Shown: positions 10,645-22,196, numbered from the stretch's first letter. The stretch: 64,000 nucleotides of DNA from Cavia porcellus (GCF_034190915.1 NW_026947491.1:19036101-19100100); one strand, 5' to 3'. Notes: generated from the sequence alone by a model not told the origin. A program made the numbers and translations.

Positions 10645-13130
10645 TCCCTTCAGGAGTGCACAAGACAAGTTTATTAAGTGAAGACTTAAATAATTCAGGG
10701 AACCAAATTTATGGTGAATGCAGAGAAAAAACCTGGAGATTTCCTTTCTGGATGACTAACATGCATGAACCAATGATGTTTTCTGTTTTAGATTTGGATC
10801 CATCTGTACTCAAAATCTAAATGTACTCAGTCGTGTATACTTTGAGAGGCAAGTGATCATGGCTGTGTGATGCTCCTGACTGAGTTAGTGCAGGGAAGGG
10901 CCTTAAAGCTGTCTGCAGTGTCAGAGGTAAAGCCTCTCAGGGTGAGGTGAGGCACTCTGGGGTTGCCTGGAAAGGAATATGTACTTCCTTCTTCCTTGGT
11001 CCCATTCACTTCCCATTGTCATACTGTGAGGTAGCCTCCTTTGGCATGTCACTATGGCATGCCACCCTGTCTTGGAACCAATGACCATGGACTTAAAACT
11101 CTAAAAGCTGTGCCAAAAATGTGGGTGTGGAGAGTGGGTCCTAAAGAGTGTCAAATTATCATGCTTGGTAACAAAGGATTGGCTTTCTCAGCTAATGCAG
11201 GGAAGCCAACATCACAGAAGTGTGTGTAGAAATCCCACTGGCACTGTAAATAGGGAAACGGCTTCATCTGGCAGGATAATCACACAAGACTCCAGGAGCT
11301 CTGTGTCCTCAACCCTATTGATATACTGACAAATATCTCCATCCATGACCTGGATGTCACTTATCCACCAAGTCATACATTTGGAAATGCACATCAACAG
11401 CTCATCATGAAATGGAAGAGGAGCACATGTGATCAAGGCAGGGCAGCACCAGGAGCACAAGCAAGACACATAAAGAAGCAGAGAAAATGCACACAGGCTC
11501 CTCTCTGTACTATGCATCATTTAATTTAGGAGCACATAACTACGTCCTCATGGAATGTACTACATGATCAGATGTAGAGGTAGAGAAAATGAGGACCTGT
11601 TTTACAGATAACTCGAAACATTTTGCAGGCACCACACACACATACAAAGCTGCAGAATCACATCCTCCTCCCAGGGTGTCCCTGATGGACAGTGGTGAAG
11701 TGAAATATTCACAATGGGCAAAACACTATGAAGTCCGTGAAGGATACTTAGTAGTGCATTTTGTCAGGAAGAAAACACCACCAGTTATATAGATACATAC
11801 TGATTTTCAGCCTGTAGCCAGTTGTTTCACAGGATCCACACAGATTTTTAAGGAACAATGTTTTCAACCATATCTGTTGCAGAGGTAGGTGAATTGACCT
11901 CTCCATACAGGCAAAAGATATAAAGGTATTTGCATTACATGTAAACAATCACCTAGAAGTGACATAAGCAGAAGAAGACTTCAACAATGAAGTGGGCTTG
12001 ACATCCTGATGCACACCTGTAATCCCAGAACTCAGGAGCCTGAGGCAAGGGGATTACTTCAAGTTCTGAGTTCAAGAACAGCCTGAACTGCATTGCAAGA
12101 CTTGTTCAGTAACCAAATCCTCCTGCTCTTGCTCTTCATCATCATCATCATCAACATGCAGATAGGATGACTGGTTCTGTGGAAAAAGTCAACCATTTGT
12201 TCAACTACCCCATCACTGGCCAGGAGATTCAAGAACAGTGTCCATGGTGGCAGGATTGAACCCATGATGTGACACAGCTCGGGAAATGATATCCTAAGAA
12301 ATTTTCAGCTGTGCTGAGGTCAGCTTAACCTTGGCTTCACTTTCTGGATGCTGGTCTGAAAACTCCTGATGCATATCTTCTTCCTTTGTGAGATGTTTTC
12401 CTGGCAGAGCCAGACAGCTTGGATGAGCACACGGAGGAGAGGCCCAGGATTCTGGAGCAGTAAAGCAGGAAATATTTTGTGGCATTGCTCTGCCTAATTT
12501 GTGTACATTGCAAGGAAAGTTTTATTAAATTCTACAGGTTGAAGTGGATCCTTGAAAAGGTTGAGCTCTATTTTGTCTTTGTTGTTTAATTTAACCTTCT
12601 TCTTGGACTTCAAGATAGTGTACTAGACAGCTTACCAATGGGACTCACATAATTTGCAATTACAGTTAGTAACACTACCTTTGTGGGCTCTAGTTATATT
12701 ATCTGATTTTAAAAATGCAAAGTCTTCTCTGTATGACCTGAAGCTACAGAATGTAGAGCATCTGACTGTGAATGATGACCAGTACTACTACCCATGTGTC
12801 TTCCTCCATCCATTCAGGGTATTCCTAAAATGATTTCTAACAAAGTTCTGCAGCCTTATATAAGACTATCTTTGCCTGGTTCAGCTGGCCTTGTCCTATC
12901 AGGGCGCATGTGACATCACAGCACAGTTTTTGGGTCCCTTCTGGAAGAACTGTTTTCTCTGCATCCACTTTTCCCCAACTGCATGGAAGTGCAACACTGA
13001 TGATGGGTTTCCTTTACTCAGTCTCCTCATAGTCTTGCTTGGAGATTTGGATGAGATTTATATACACAGCTTAGCATTTATCATAGTGTTCCAAATGGTA
13101 CAGAATTCCTGCTTATTTATTCAAAGTATT
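10645..13130 (+). repeat. Duplicated V-intergenic block
   Basis: Non-coding flank present again, in pieces, at 16200-16440 and 18230-19890. Shared landmarks in order are an 'attatcatgcttggt' segment (11155 and 16236), a 'gccaacatcacag' segment, 'ttgcaggcac' (11622 and 18556), a SINE joined to an ATC-type microsatellite (12000-12155 and 18745-18907), 'cagctggccttgtcc' (12884 and 19656), and 'acacagctaagcat' like sequence (13064 and 19829). No open frame in it is convincing. Confidence 0.65.
11994..12110 (+). mobile_element. B1-like SINE
   Basis: A diverged 7SL-derived SINE in the sense direction: 'gatgcacacctgtaatccca' is followed by 'ctgaggcaaggggatta' and 'gttcaagaacagcctgaact'. This matches the rodent B1 order (A box region, 'ctgtaatcccag', 'gaggcaggaggat', 'gagttcaaggccagcct'). 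An (ATC)n run follows at 12135-12155. The same SINE-microsatellite pair is seen, more damaged, at 18745-18907, so the insertion is older than that duplication. Confidence 0.65.
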
Positions 13131-13139
13131 ACTTTTCTT

Positions 13140-13960
13140 ACATGGTGGTGGGGACCAGAAGTGGGCGCTCAGGGCCAGCAGCAGGAGCACAAGACCAAGA
13201 CTAGGGGGCTACAGGAGACCAGGACAGGGTTATCAGGACCAGTTTGGAAAGCTGTGGACCAACACTCGGACCTGGGGATCATCAGGGAACCACGAGAGGC
13301 CCCATAGTTGGTGCAGAGAAGGAAGCTCCGGACTTAGGCCTTCACAGCTTTTATTGTCTGAGTTTCCCCTCTGTCTTAGCATCACACACACTGCGGAGAG
13401 CGCACAGTGACTTCCTTCCAGTTCACAGGTGAGATGTCCAGAGTGGATAGAATGGGAGGGATTTTTGTGTTGACAGAATATGTTTACTATATTGTTCTTC
13501 ACCTGACATACAGAAGGAAGGCTGCAGCAATATACATATTCTGGAAAAAAAGTATTCAGGTCTTGGGAACATAGATGCTTTGAGACAAACATTTCTCATG
13601 ATCACCATGCAAAGGTAGTCTTCTATTTTTGTCACCATGAAGTAACTGTCACATACAGCCATAAATGTTTCAGTTTAGGAAAGAGTAAAATAAAAGTATT
13701 TACAGGAAGGGAGTTTTATGGAAAATGACAGGAGAATTTATTAGCATACACACTACGGTTAGCATCTGCAATCCTGTGAAGTTACCAAATTCACTAATTA
13801 CATATTGGTGAGAGTAAAAAAGACATGAGGTTACACAGAGGAAGAAGTCATGTCTTCTGTATATTAGGGATATTACAAAACAAATCTCAAAACACTCTCA
13901 TGTGCTTTGACCCCTTCCTTCTCTGAGGCTTACACCACAGAGCTGCCCATATATACAGGA
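13140..13960 (+). repeat. Clan II pseudogene 3' flank, without its V gene (cassette A)
   Basis: Starts abruptly near 13140 ('ggtggtggggaccag') and parallels the downstream flanks of the clan II pseudogenes at 37740 and 56715: 'accaagaagtgggg' like sequence, 'gcagagaaggaagc', the 'ttgtctgagttt' line, then the 'cacacacactg' tract. The V pseudogene that should precede it is absent; block 10645-13130 sits there instead. This marks a recombination junction at about 13130-13140. Confidence 0.6.
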
Positions 13961-13964
13961 GGCC

Positions 13965-13972
13965 ATGCAATT
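13965..13972 (+). promoter_or_regulatory. Ig octamer-like element, one mismatch
   Basis: ATGCAATT, one base from the octamer ATGCAAAT that binds Oct-2/Oct-1 with OCA-B in V promoters. It lies 121 nt before the leader ATG at 14093, the same distance as in the other VH3-like genes here, with a 'catatatac' TATA-like stretch just 5' of it. The mismatch may lower promoter strength. Confidence 0.6.
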
Positions 13973-14092
13973 AGTGTCTCTCGGTGCTAATAAAAACCAG
14001 GCAAGCCCTCAGCCTGCAGCTCTGCAGAGGAGCCCAGTCCTGGTGCCAGCTGTTCCCACTCAGTGATCAGGACTGAGCATAGACGGCTCACC

Positions 14093-14555
14093 ATGGAGCT
14101 GGCGCTGAGCTGGGTTTTTGTGTTTGCAATTTTCAAAGGAATTTTCAAATCCTTTAGAACAAAAGATGCTAAGGGTACCAGTGAAAATGCATAGGTTACA
14201 CAGTGGACGTGTTCGACAGTTAAACTAAGCAGGACATCTCTGTGTTTGCAGGTGTCCACGCAGAAGCACAGCTCATAGAGTCTGGAGGAGGCTTGGTGCA
14301 GCCTGGGGAGTCCCTTAGACTGTCCTGCGTGGCCTCGGGATTAACCTTAAGCAATTACTGGATAGACTGGGTCCACCAGGCTCCCGGGAAAGGGCTGGAG
14401 TGGATCTCAGCTATCAGTAACAGTGGTAGCACATATTTCGCTGACTCCGTGAAGGGCCGATTCACCATCTCTAGGGACAATGTCAAGAATACGCTGTATC
14501 TGCAGATGAGCAGCCTGAGACCCCAGGACACGGCCGTGTACTATTGTTCAACTGA
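14093..14555 (+). pseudogene. IGHV: IGHV3-like gene with lost leader splice donor (open V exon)
   Basis: The V exon is fully open. The leader starts at 14093 (MELALSWVFVFAIFK) and its first exon should end at 14138, but the donor GT at 14139-14140 is GA. The acceptor CAG is at 14249-14251, L-part2 at 14252-14262 and the V region from 14263. The V region has FR1 cysteine at residue 22, tryptophan at 36 (NYWIDW), '[10 protein letters not shown]', 'RFTISRDN' and the FR3 cysteine at residue 95 (YYCST). A GT at 14175 is in the same phase as the lost donor, with no stop between; its use would add 12 residues to the signal peptide. The RSS is good. So it may be non-functional, or expressed poorly through the cryptic donor. 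It is the cassette A partner of 39148 and 58060. Confidence 0.8.
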
Positions 14556-14594
14556 CACAATGAGAGAAACCTCAGTGGGAGTCAGTCATAAACT
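14556..14594 (+). other. V recombination signal (23-RSS)
   Basis: Heptamer CACAATG (14556-14562, one mismatch, critical CAC kept), 23-bp spacer, nonamer TCATAAACT (14586-14594, six of nine match the consensus). RAG1/2 could plausibly use it, so this V can probably rearrange even if the product is poorly expressed. Confidence 0.75.
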
Positions 14595-14639
14595 TCCGTG
14601 CAGGGTCGCTGAGGACCAGCAGGTGTCGCTCTAGAACAC

Positions 14640-15440
14640 AGCACAGACTACAAAAGGAGATGTATTTTACCATTTTATTTTTGGGGGGTTAGCTTTATGA
14701 CATTTTAAAAAATGATGTTATGGGCCAAAATAAACATCAAAGAAACAAATTTTAAAATCGTAAATACATAAAATATCACTAAACCTCAGACTAAAGATTC
14801 ATTATAAAGCCCACAAAAGCAAGAAATCTAGTGTAACAAAATTGTGTAATACAGTTTGCTATTATCCATTATTGAAAGTGTGTTTTGCATTTTGTTACCT
14901 TTACCCAAAAACATTATTATCTTTTTCTGTGTTTTATGTTGTAAAACAACTTAGTAAAATACATTATAAATTTGTAAGAATGTCTATAAATACGTCATCA
15001 CACATGTCTCTCACAGATAAAATGCTGGAAAAATGGACAAAAAATATCCATCAGGTGATACAAGTCACATTTCCACATACTCACAATGAAAAATCATATA
15101 ATACTGTCAGTAAAGGAACTTAAAACTATGCTTTTAGAGTATAATTTAATTCATTAAAAATCATGATACTAAGTACTATGGCATTTAGAGATTTCAATAA
15201 TTATTGAAAGTTGATCAAAACTTCTGCGAAATATTTTTCTAAAGTATGTTCTACGCCAATGTTACTAGCAAATGTCATGCACTAATATTTATTTTCTTTC
15301 CCAAAAAGCTCATGGACAAACATCAAAAATGTCTATGCATAGCAAAGTTGAGATGGCAGTGAATCATATGTTTGTATCATTTTTATCACCTAAAGTGTTT
15401 CAATGTTGCAAATTTATTCAATGAAAAAAACAGTATGAAA
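14640..15440 (+). repeat. VH3-to-pseudogene spacer, duplicated four times
   Basis: AT-rich spacer without genes. It recurs in the same place at 39700-40400, 52380-53250 and 58620-59440. Shared landmarks are 'gatgctatggg', 'aaagaaacaaa', 'cacataatactgtcag', 'cattaaaaatcatgatact' like sequence, and 'tttattcaatgaaaaaa'. It links each VH3-like gene to the VH3-like pseudogene family member behind it. Confidence 0.7.
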
Positions 15441-15463
15441 TCAAAATGCTTTTGTGTTTTCAG

Positions 15464-15796
15464 GTGTCCGGTGCAAGGTGCAGGTGATGCAGTCCAGGAG
15501 GGCAGGCTTGGTGTATCTGGGGACATCCCTTAGACTCCCCATGCCGCCCCTGGACTCACCTTCCGTGACTGCTGGATGAACTGGGACTACCAGCTCAATG
15601 AAGGGGCTACAGAAACACACTGAAGTGGTGACACACACTGTGCCGACCCTGTGAAGGACTGATTAGCCATCTGCAGAGACAGTGCCAAGGTCCCACTGCA
15701 TCTAAAGATGAGCAGCCACAGATCTGGGGACACAGCCCTATGTTACAGTGCAAGAGCCACAGTATGGGGACAGCAGTGTGAGCCCAATCACAAAGC
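15464..15796 (+). pseudogene. IGHV: VH3-like pseudogene family, member A
   Basis: A V exon with no leader exon. The acceptor CAG is at 15461-15463, L-part2 at 15464-15474 and the V region from 15475. The FR1 codon run 'cagtccaggagggcaggc' carries an extra codon typical of this family. The FR1 cysteine region reads 'ccccatgccg' (cysteine lost), stops follow at 'cactgaagtgg' and 'ggactgattagcc', and the FR3 cysteine codon is AGT (TAC AGT GCA AGA). The RSS is well kept: heptamer CACAGTA (15758-15764), 23-bp spacer, nonamer TCACAAAGC (15788-15796). Relatives are at 40434 and 59452. It cannot encode a V domain, but the RSS could still recombine. Confidence 0.8.
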
Positions 15797-15827
15797 TTCC
15801 TGCAGGGCACATACTCTCTGTTTGTCA

Positions 15828-15940
15828 TTCTGAGACAGGGTTTCAGGGTGGTATTGAACTCATTTGGTAGCCCAAGCTAGCCTTGAACTCATAGGAATCC
15901 TCTCACCTCAGGCTCCTGAGTGCTGGCCTCATGACACTAT
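15828..15940 (-). mobile_element. B1-like SINE, antisense
   Basis: Reading 'gagacagggtttcagg', 'tagcccaagctagccttgaactcat' and 'cctcaggctcctgagtgctgg', this is the reverse complement of a B1-type SINE. It sits about 30 bp behind the RSS of the pseudogene. A partner is at 59873-59990 in the same place of cassette C, so it inserted before that duplication. Confidence 0.7.
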
Positions 15941-17149
15941 GCCCATCTCTTGGTCTCTTTTCAAGGGGTGCACATCGACACTCCACACACCCAGCCTGAT
16001 CCAGGGTATGTTTTTGCCGCCATTGTCCCACATCCAGAAAATCCATTCCCACACTTGCTCATCAGACCTCTGCTGCTAGGAGTTAGGAAAACAAGATGTT
16101 CTTTGGAAGAATAGTAGACCTCCTCATGGCTCACACTGTGCCACTGCCCCTTACAAGCCTTGAGGGATTCGAACCTGGTTACAGACCTAAAGGCCTAAGT
16201 GAGTGCTGAGTGTGAGACCTGACGAGTGTCAGCATTATCATGCTTGGTATCACAGGCTGGGTTTCCTCAGGTAAGGAAGGAAGGCCAACATCACAGGCAT
16301 GTGTGTGGGAATACCTTGGGCCCTGTGAGGAGGAAAATTTCTCCAACTGGCAAGATAATCTCACTAGAGTTCAGGAGTTCAGTATGCTCCACCTCATCTG
16401 GGTACTCACAGATATCGCCATCCCAATGCACAGAATCTAATTATTTCTCTTTCAGCACCCTCATTTTTTTATTTCAGGTATCTTGTAAGACTGAGCATTA
16501 AATTTATACTTTATGGTGTAGTCAGAATTTACAAGGAAATATGTTTAATACAGGACACGTAATTTATAGGATGGTTTTATATTATTTACTGGACACCAGA
16601 GACCCAGGGAATCCAGCTAAGAACCGGTACAAATGGCAATGTCCTCCACTAGTCTAGATGGAGGCCTAGAGCTCATGATAATTTCCCATACAAGTCTGTG
16701 TCAAGAATCTGCAACGGGAAGGCCCAAAAGGTCAGTGGTGGAAGCTAGAAAGTCTGCATCAGTTGGATGAAGGATCTGAGCTGTAGACTGACGGATCTGC
16801 ACTGCATCCATGAATCACCTCTCTAAACAAGTGTCTGAGCTCTGCCAAGAAGAGCAGCAGCTGCCTCCATGACAGACAGAACCTGATCTCTTCTGACAAG
16901 GAGAGCAGGTGAGTTCTGCCAGGAAAACCACCAAAACAAGCTTCTCCGGGAACATCAGTAACAAACCACCTTTCCCCTCCACTTCTGCTTTTACATGCTG
17001 GCAACAATCCTCAGGTGGGAATTCACATCCAGGGCCATGCTAATTTCAGCCAGATGTCACAGCTGACCATGGTTAATTTAGCGCTATTCATATCAGGAAA
17101 TAAAACTGTCAGGACTGTTATGGTTTGAAAGGACAAATAAAAGCGATTA
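15941..17149 (+). repeat. Duplicated flank, no gene
   Basis: The first part (15955-16090: 'ttttcaaggggtgcacatc', 'cagcctgatccagggtat') pairs with 59990-60115 in cassette C. The part 16206-16440 pairs with 11130-11340. From about 16450 to 17150 nothing was recognised and no open frame is convincing. Confidence 0.55.
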
Positions 17150-18140
17150 GAGTTGCCTTTGGAGAAATAGTAAACCAAAACCAGTATAAAATTCCTGGTG
17201 GGAATAGGGGATTTCAGTGCCTCTATTCAAGCTTTAAAAGATGCAGGGCTGCTGGATCCAATCACATTTCTATTTCAGTCTATCTGGCCCTTGCAGAAGA
17301 TTGATTGCCCCTGGAGAATGGTAGTGAATGATCATGAATTCAGTCAAGTAGCAATTCTAATTGTACTTGATAATTAGATGTGGTTTTTTGATGGTAAGCG
17401 TGGTTATGTTTTTTTTTTTTTTATCTCTTCACAAGTGGGATGGAGCTATTGATGTGGCACAAGAGTTCTTCTCTGTATCAACCATAGTCACAGGGGAAGA
17501 AGCAGCTTTCAGAGAACAGCAGTCTTAGACCTGAAGTGTCATGCCTCAGGGTTATATTAACTCTCCATTCCGGGGTCATGAATTACTCCCCAAGGATCTT
17601 GATCACCTTTATCTCCCACACGGTGTTCCTCTGGCCTCTTTCACTGATAATATCATGTCATTTGCAACAATGAGCCCAATTTGGGAAGCACTCTGGACTT
17701 GGCAGTAGAGCATGTACTAGCCAGATTATGGAACATAAATCCAGCTAAAATTCAATATCCCTGCACCTCAGTGAAAATTCTAGGAGTCCAGTGGGACATT
17801 CATAGCTATCCCTTTTAAGTTAAAAGATAAATTGTCACATATGACCCTTCATAAAACCAGATGCATAAAGTCGAGTGGCTCAATTTGGATTCTGGCATGA
17901 ATACAACCTCACTAGAGAGTTTTGCTCTAGCAGTTTTCTAAATGATTCCAAAGGGTTCTACTTTAGGTGTGGCCTAGGAGGAGAACAAGCTCTGAAGGTG
18001 GTCCACGGTTCTGTGTAGACTCTCCTGCAGCTGAACCATATGATCTGGCACATCGAATAGAATTTGGATGTCAGTGACAGATAGAGATGTTGTTTGGTTT
18101 CTCAAGCAGGGTAATTAACAGCGGAGGCCTTTCCAGTTTT
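17150..18140 (+). mobile_element. Endogenous retrovirus pol relic (reverse transcriptase)
   Basis: A decayed sense-strand stretch of retroviral pol. Scattered frames show a 'WPLQK...WRM' reverse transcriptase segment near 17265-17330, the PQGYINSP segment at 17544-17567, an active-site position reading FTDN at 17640-17651 (second aspartate lost), and LGVQW near 17790. Multiple stops and frameshifts separate them. A T run at 17409-17422 lies inside. No gag, env or LTR was identified next to it. It is an old relic and cannot make an enzyme; the class (ERV1 or ERV-L type) was not resolved. Confidence 0.65.
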
Positions 18141-18723
18141 GGGGGAAGTGTAGGTCGTCATCTGAAGATACCTACTCTCCATTTGAGAGGCTGCTCTTCC
18201 CTTGCTACTGGTCTCAGTGTAAACTGAAAGGTTGAACAAGAGACACCAGGGTACTTGGCAGTCTAATCTGCTCATTATGACCTGGATATTACCGATCCAT
18301 TAAGTCAGACAGTTGGAAATGCACAGCAACAGCTAATCATGAAATGAAACCGGTGCACATGTGATCAACACAGGGCAGCCATTGGGCAGAAGCAAGGTAT
18401 GTGAAGAAGCTGCCCACATTCCCAGGGGCTCCTAACCCTACTGCATATCCTTTAGTTTAGCAGCATGCACCTATGGCCTCCTGGAAGTTAGGTCATGACC
18501 AGCTGCAGAAGAAGAGGACACTGTGACCTGATTTACAGTGAATTCTGTGCATTTTGCAGGCACTACATATATAGCGGCAGCAGAATTGCAGCCCCATTAA
18601 GAGGGGCTCTGATGTTCAGTAGTAAATAGAAATCATCACAATGAAAAGAACTTCGGACAGTGCACATGGTAATACATTTTTCCTGGAAAAAACATGGCTA
18701 TATTTGTGTCTCTGTGCTGATTT
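18141..18723 (+). repeat. Duplicated V-intergenic block, second piece
   Basis: Parallels 11320-11720: a 'gacctggatatt' line, 'cagttggaaatgcacagcaacagct', 'catgtgatcaacacagggcagc', then 'ttgcaggcactacat'. The retroviral relic at 17150-18140 interrupts the block relative to the first copy, so the retrovirus inserted into this copy or was lost from the other. No gene. Confidence 0.6.
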
Positions 18724-18744
18724 CTAGGCTGTGGTCAATGTTTT

Positions 18745-18853
18745 CCAAAGTGAGTTCAAGGACAGCCTGAACTGAACAATGATACCCTGACTCACAAACC
18801 TAATCAAACTTCTGCTCCTCCTCTTGTCTCTCTTCCTCCTCCTCCTCCTCATT

Positions 18854-18900
<47 letters not shown>

Positions 18901-18912
18901 TATCATTATGTG
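18745..18912. repeat. SINE remnant with (TCA)n microsatellite
   Basis: A short SINE tail ('gtgagttcaaggacagcctgaact') is followed by a CTCCTC run and then about 18 TCA units at 18852-18907. On the minus strand it reads as a methionine run, a translation artefact. Confidence 0.8.
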
Positions 18913-20537
18913 AATAAAATGGAAAGTCAATAATTTTTATCAGGTACTGTCCCATTGCCCAAATGACTCATGAACAGAGTGTCTATTGTGGCAGTAATGG
19001 AGTTCATGAGTTTTAGATACATTTTGGAAACATTGCCTGAAAAACAGTTTTCATTTTTTCCATGGTCAGCTTAAATTTAGCTAAATTTTCTGAATTCTAA
19101 AAATTCTTACAGCATTTCTATTGCTTTTGAGAGTTGTTTCAGTATTTTGTCTGGGATTTTGTTTATTTTCTTTTCTTTTTGATTGTTCGCTTGGCAGATC
19201 TGGGCAGCTTGGATCCCCAAATAGGCAGGAGTGCTCAGGACATTGGAAGTGTGAACCTGCAGATGTTATGTGGCATTGATCTTTCTACTTTGAATGCACA
19301 GCAAGTAAAGATTTTTAAATTTCTATAATATGAAGTTGTTTCTTAGTTTAAGCTCTAACCTTCTGTAGTTGTTAATTTTGCCTTCTTGTGGGAGTCAAAG
19401 ACAGTGTGGTCCTTACTGATGGTAACTGTGTTAGATAAAGGTATAGCTAACTGTCTCACATCTGTGAGCTTGAGTTTTATTTTCTGACTGTAAAGATGCA
19501 AAGTCTCCTTTGTACAACCCTGAAGGTATAGAATGTAGGGTATTTGGCCATTAGTGATACCTGCCCATGGGCCTTTCTTCATCCCATCAGGGTCTTCTGA
19601 AAATCATTGTCAAATAAGTTCTGCAGATTTCAGTGGGATTCTATTACCTGATTCAGCTGGCCTTGTCCCATCAAGGGAAAGATGGCACTGCAGCACAGTT
19701 TGTGGGTCCCTCTTGGGATGCCCAAGTTCTCTGGAGCCACTTTTCTCTAACTTCTCTGAGATGTCTGCAGAGAGGTGTCTTTTCCTCTCCTTCTCGCAAT
19801 CATTTGAGAGTCTCAGAAGATATTTATGTACACAGCTAAGCATCTATCACATCACTCCAAATGTTACAGAATTCATACATTTTTAAAAGTGGCAAAGTTT
19901 CAGATATATCTCAAGAGGGCAAAATCCAGTAGTGTGTACAAAATAACTGGGCTCAGAGTAACTTTGGGTTAGGTAACAAGGAATTAAATACTAAGATACA
20001 CTCAGGAATGGAAGGCCCTGGTGTGAAGAGTTTCTCAAGCTGCTCTTGTTTTAAAGTGAGGTGAAGAACACTTTATTAGAGGGTGATGCAGGGTGCAATG
20101 AGGAGCAGTTTGCAGCTGTTCAAAGCAGTGAGGCAAAGAATGGCCTTTTGTAGATGCAGTGACAGTGCCTGTTACAAGAAAATATCTTGCAAGGCTGGCG
20201 TGATTCTTCCCAAGTTCATATGTGTCTTTTTTAAAGGGACATGAGAAGAAGTTATTAGAGGTAGATGCAGGATGCACTCAAGAGTAGAGTGTGGGTGCCC
20301 AAGGATATGAAGCACTGGGATGGCCATTTGAAGATGCAGTTACAGCATCAAGAAAAACAGAGAAAAACATTGTAGGGCTGGTTCAAACCTCTTGGGAAGG
20401 CCCTGTGTGCTTTCAACCACAGTGCACTTCATTATAATTTGTATCCCATAGTCACATTATGGGTCCAGAAATCAAGAGACGGTGTTGGGGCACAATTAAA
20501 TCATTAGCAAAGACAAAGTTATAAAATAACTAGATAA
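18913..20537. repeat. Duplicated intergenic flank, no gene
   Basis: 18913-19890 parallels 12160-13110. 19840-20290 parallels 60140-60580, sharing 'gctgctcttgttttaaagtgaggtgaag' split around 'aacacttta'. Inside 20040-20290 a shorter internal repeat is visible ('gggtgatgcagggtgca' and 'gtagatgcaggatgca'). No coding signal. Confidence 0.55.
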
Positions 20538-20695
20538 AGCTGGGTGAGATGGCTCAAGCCTGTAATCGCAGTGCTGGCCAGGCTGAGGCAGGAGGATTGC
20601 TGCAAGTTGAAGACTAGCCTGGGCTACAAAGTGAGCTCCAGGTAAGGCTGAACTACATAGCAATACTCTGTCTCAAAAAACCACAAAACAAAAAC
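20538..20695 (+). mobile_element. B1-like SINE, sense, full-looking
   Basis: Starts 'gctgggtgagatggctcaag', continues 'cctgtaatcgcagtgctgg', 'gaggcaggaggattgctgc', 'agcctgggctacaaagtgag' and ends 'ctctgtctcaaaaaa' with an A-rich tail. It shows the RNA polymerase III A and B box regions of 7SL-derived SINEs. The 'gggctaca' segment is typical of rodent B1 families, and supports a rodent source. Confidence 0.8.
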
Positions 20696-22188
20696 AAAAA
20701 TCTAACTTACAGACATATTTCAGCAAGTTAAAATCAACCAGTAGCCTCTGCCTAGCTCCTGCTTACTGCCAGGTAAAAACTCTGCTAAGTTCAGGCAGCC
20801 TTGAAGTCTGGGTCTAGCTGCTTTTCTTCTGATACTGTGCAGGGCCAATTTGACAGTTGCAGCTGATATTCCCCTTAATGAAGAAAACGTATTGCTCCTA
20901 AATGGCTTCAAGGGCTTTGGTTGGGGTGAAGTAACCCAGTCAAAGATACTTTTTCATTCTTCTTGCTCCAGTTGAATCCTCCTGTCATTTCCAGGATGTT
21001 CCTTTGTTATGATAAGCAATTCCTTTTAAGCAAATGTGTGCAGAGTTAGCTTATCTGACACTAGGTGACTTAATTCATTCCATGTAACCAAGCATGCAAT
21101 GCTTTGTATTTCCTGCTTGCAAAGTGTTGTTAAATTGACCCAAAACTGCTTCCTTGCTGATCATTAGGATCTCTCAGCCTGGCAGCACCATAAACATTTG
21201 CCTTCTTCATTCGTCAGTGCAAAGAGTTTTCCATTCATTTTGATATCAGTGTTCCTGTAACAGTGGAACTGTGAAAGGTACCAGTCACTGTTATCCTTGG
21301 TGAACTACAAATAACATTTGTGCTTCTCATTCCTACAAGCTGGCCTAGCTTGCCTCGTTCGAAGCAAGGGGAAGGCCTGCACCATACACCACAATGATGA
21401 TTTCACAGAACCCAAAGCTGAAGATTTATCCGCTCATTTTAGGTTCCTCCTGCCTTTGAGGAAACAACCTAAAAGGGATGTGGTAGTGTGGCAGGGGTGA
21501 CTGATTTAGACTATAACTTGTAAACTGGACTAATACTCCACAGTATAAAAAAGAAGTAAAACCCCTAGGGTGCAGAATGTCCCTTAAGGCATGCAGGTAA
21601 GTGCCTTTACTATGCCCTGTGCTTAAGGTCATGCTGTTGCTTAAGCTGTTAGAATATGTCCTGAAACAGTCTATGCTTTCTCATGGACAACACCTTAAAC
21701 ATTAGTCTTTCCAAAGTCAAGATACTTTGGTGATCTAACAAACATGGCCCTGACATTGTCCATGAAGATCACATGCAAGAATGAAATAGTAAGTTTTAAA
21801 AAGGCAGTTGTGGAGAAGAGAACAAGGCTTGCACTGAGAAGAAACTTTAGTTATTTTTTGTAAAGAACCCCACAGATACACAGTCATCTGCCTCTCTATA
21901 ACCTCTCCCATAGAAATGCCAACACTAGTAAATACAGTCAGCAGGTCAGAAATTGTCCATGATAGAAATACTCTAATGTTAAAGATTCCCACATAAACTG
22001 CTCACAATCAACAAATCCTTTCCTGTGCTCAATTTCACTTTGTGTGGAGGTGTAAATACTACAGAAGATGTAGAAAAGTATCTCAGTTTCAGGAGTCAGC
22101 TGTGACCATCCTGTGAAAATCCCTCCCCCTGGGAAGCACTAAAGCAACCTGTCCTGGGTCCCACTCTCATACATGCAGAGCCTCCCCC
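20696..22188 (+). repeat. 5' flank of clan II type-B V, duplicated in cassette C
   Basis: No gene. 21240-21560 parallels 60600-60870 ('aaggcctgcaccatacacc' against 'agtcttgcaccatgcagc'). 21700-22190 parallels 62600-63090 ('catgaagatcacatgcaagaatgaaa', 'aatacagtcagcaggtcagaaa', 'cccacataaactg'). The parallel continues straight into the V gene at 22274, matching 63170. Confidence 0.6.
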
Positions 22189-22196
22189 ATGCAAAG
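22189..22196 (+). promoter_or_regulatory. Ig octamer-like element, one mismatch
   Basis: ATGCAAAG, one mismatch from ATGCAAAT, 85 nt before the leader ATG at 22274. The same ATGCAAAG is found 83 nt before the related leader at 63170, so the variant predates the duplication. Confidence 0.55.

Noticed and set aside
13233..13592. Minus-strand frame of 119 codons
   Set aside because: It lies in the clan II 3' flank duplicated at 37741 and 56715, where the frame is not conserved.
18724..18930. Minus-strand open frame with a run of methionines
   Set aside because: It is the translation of a (TCA)n microsatellite and has no gene signal.
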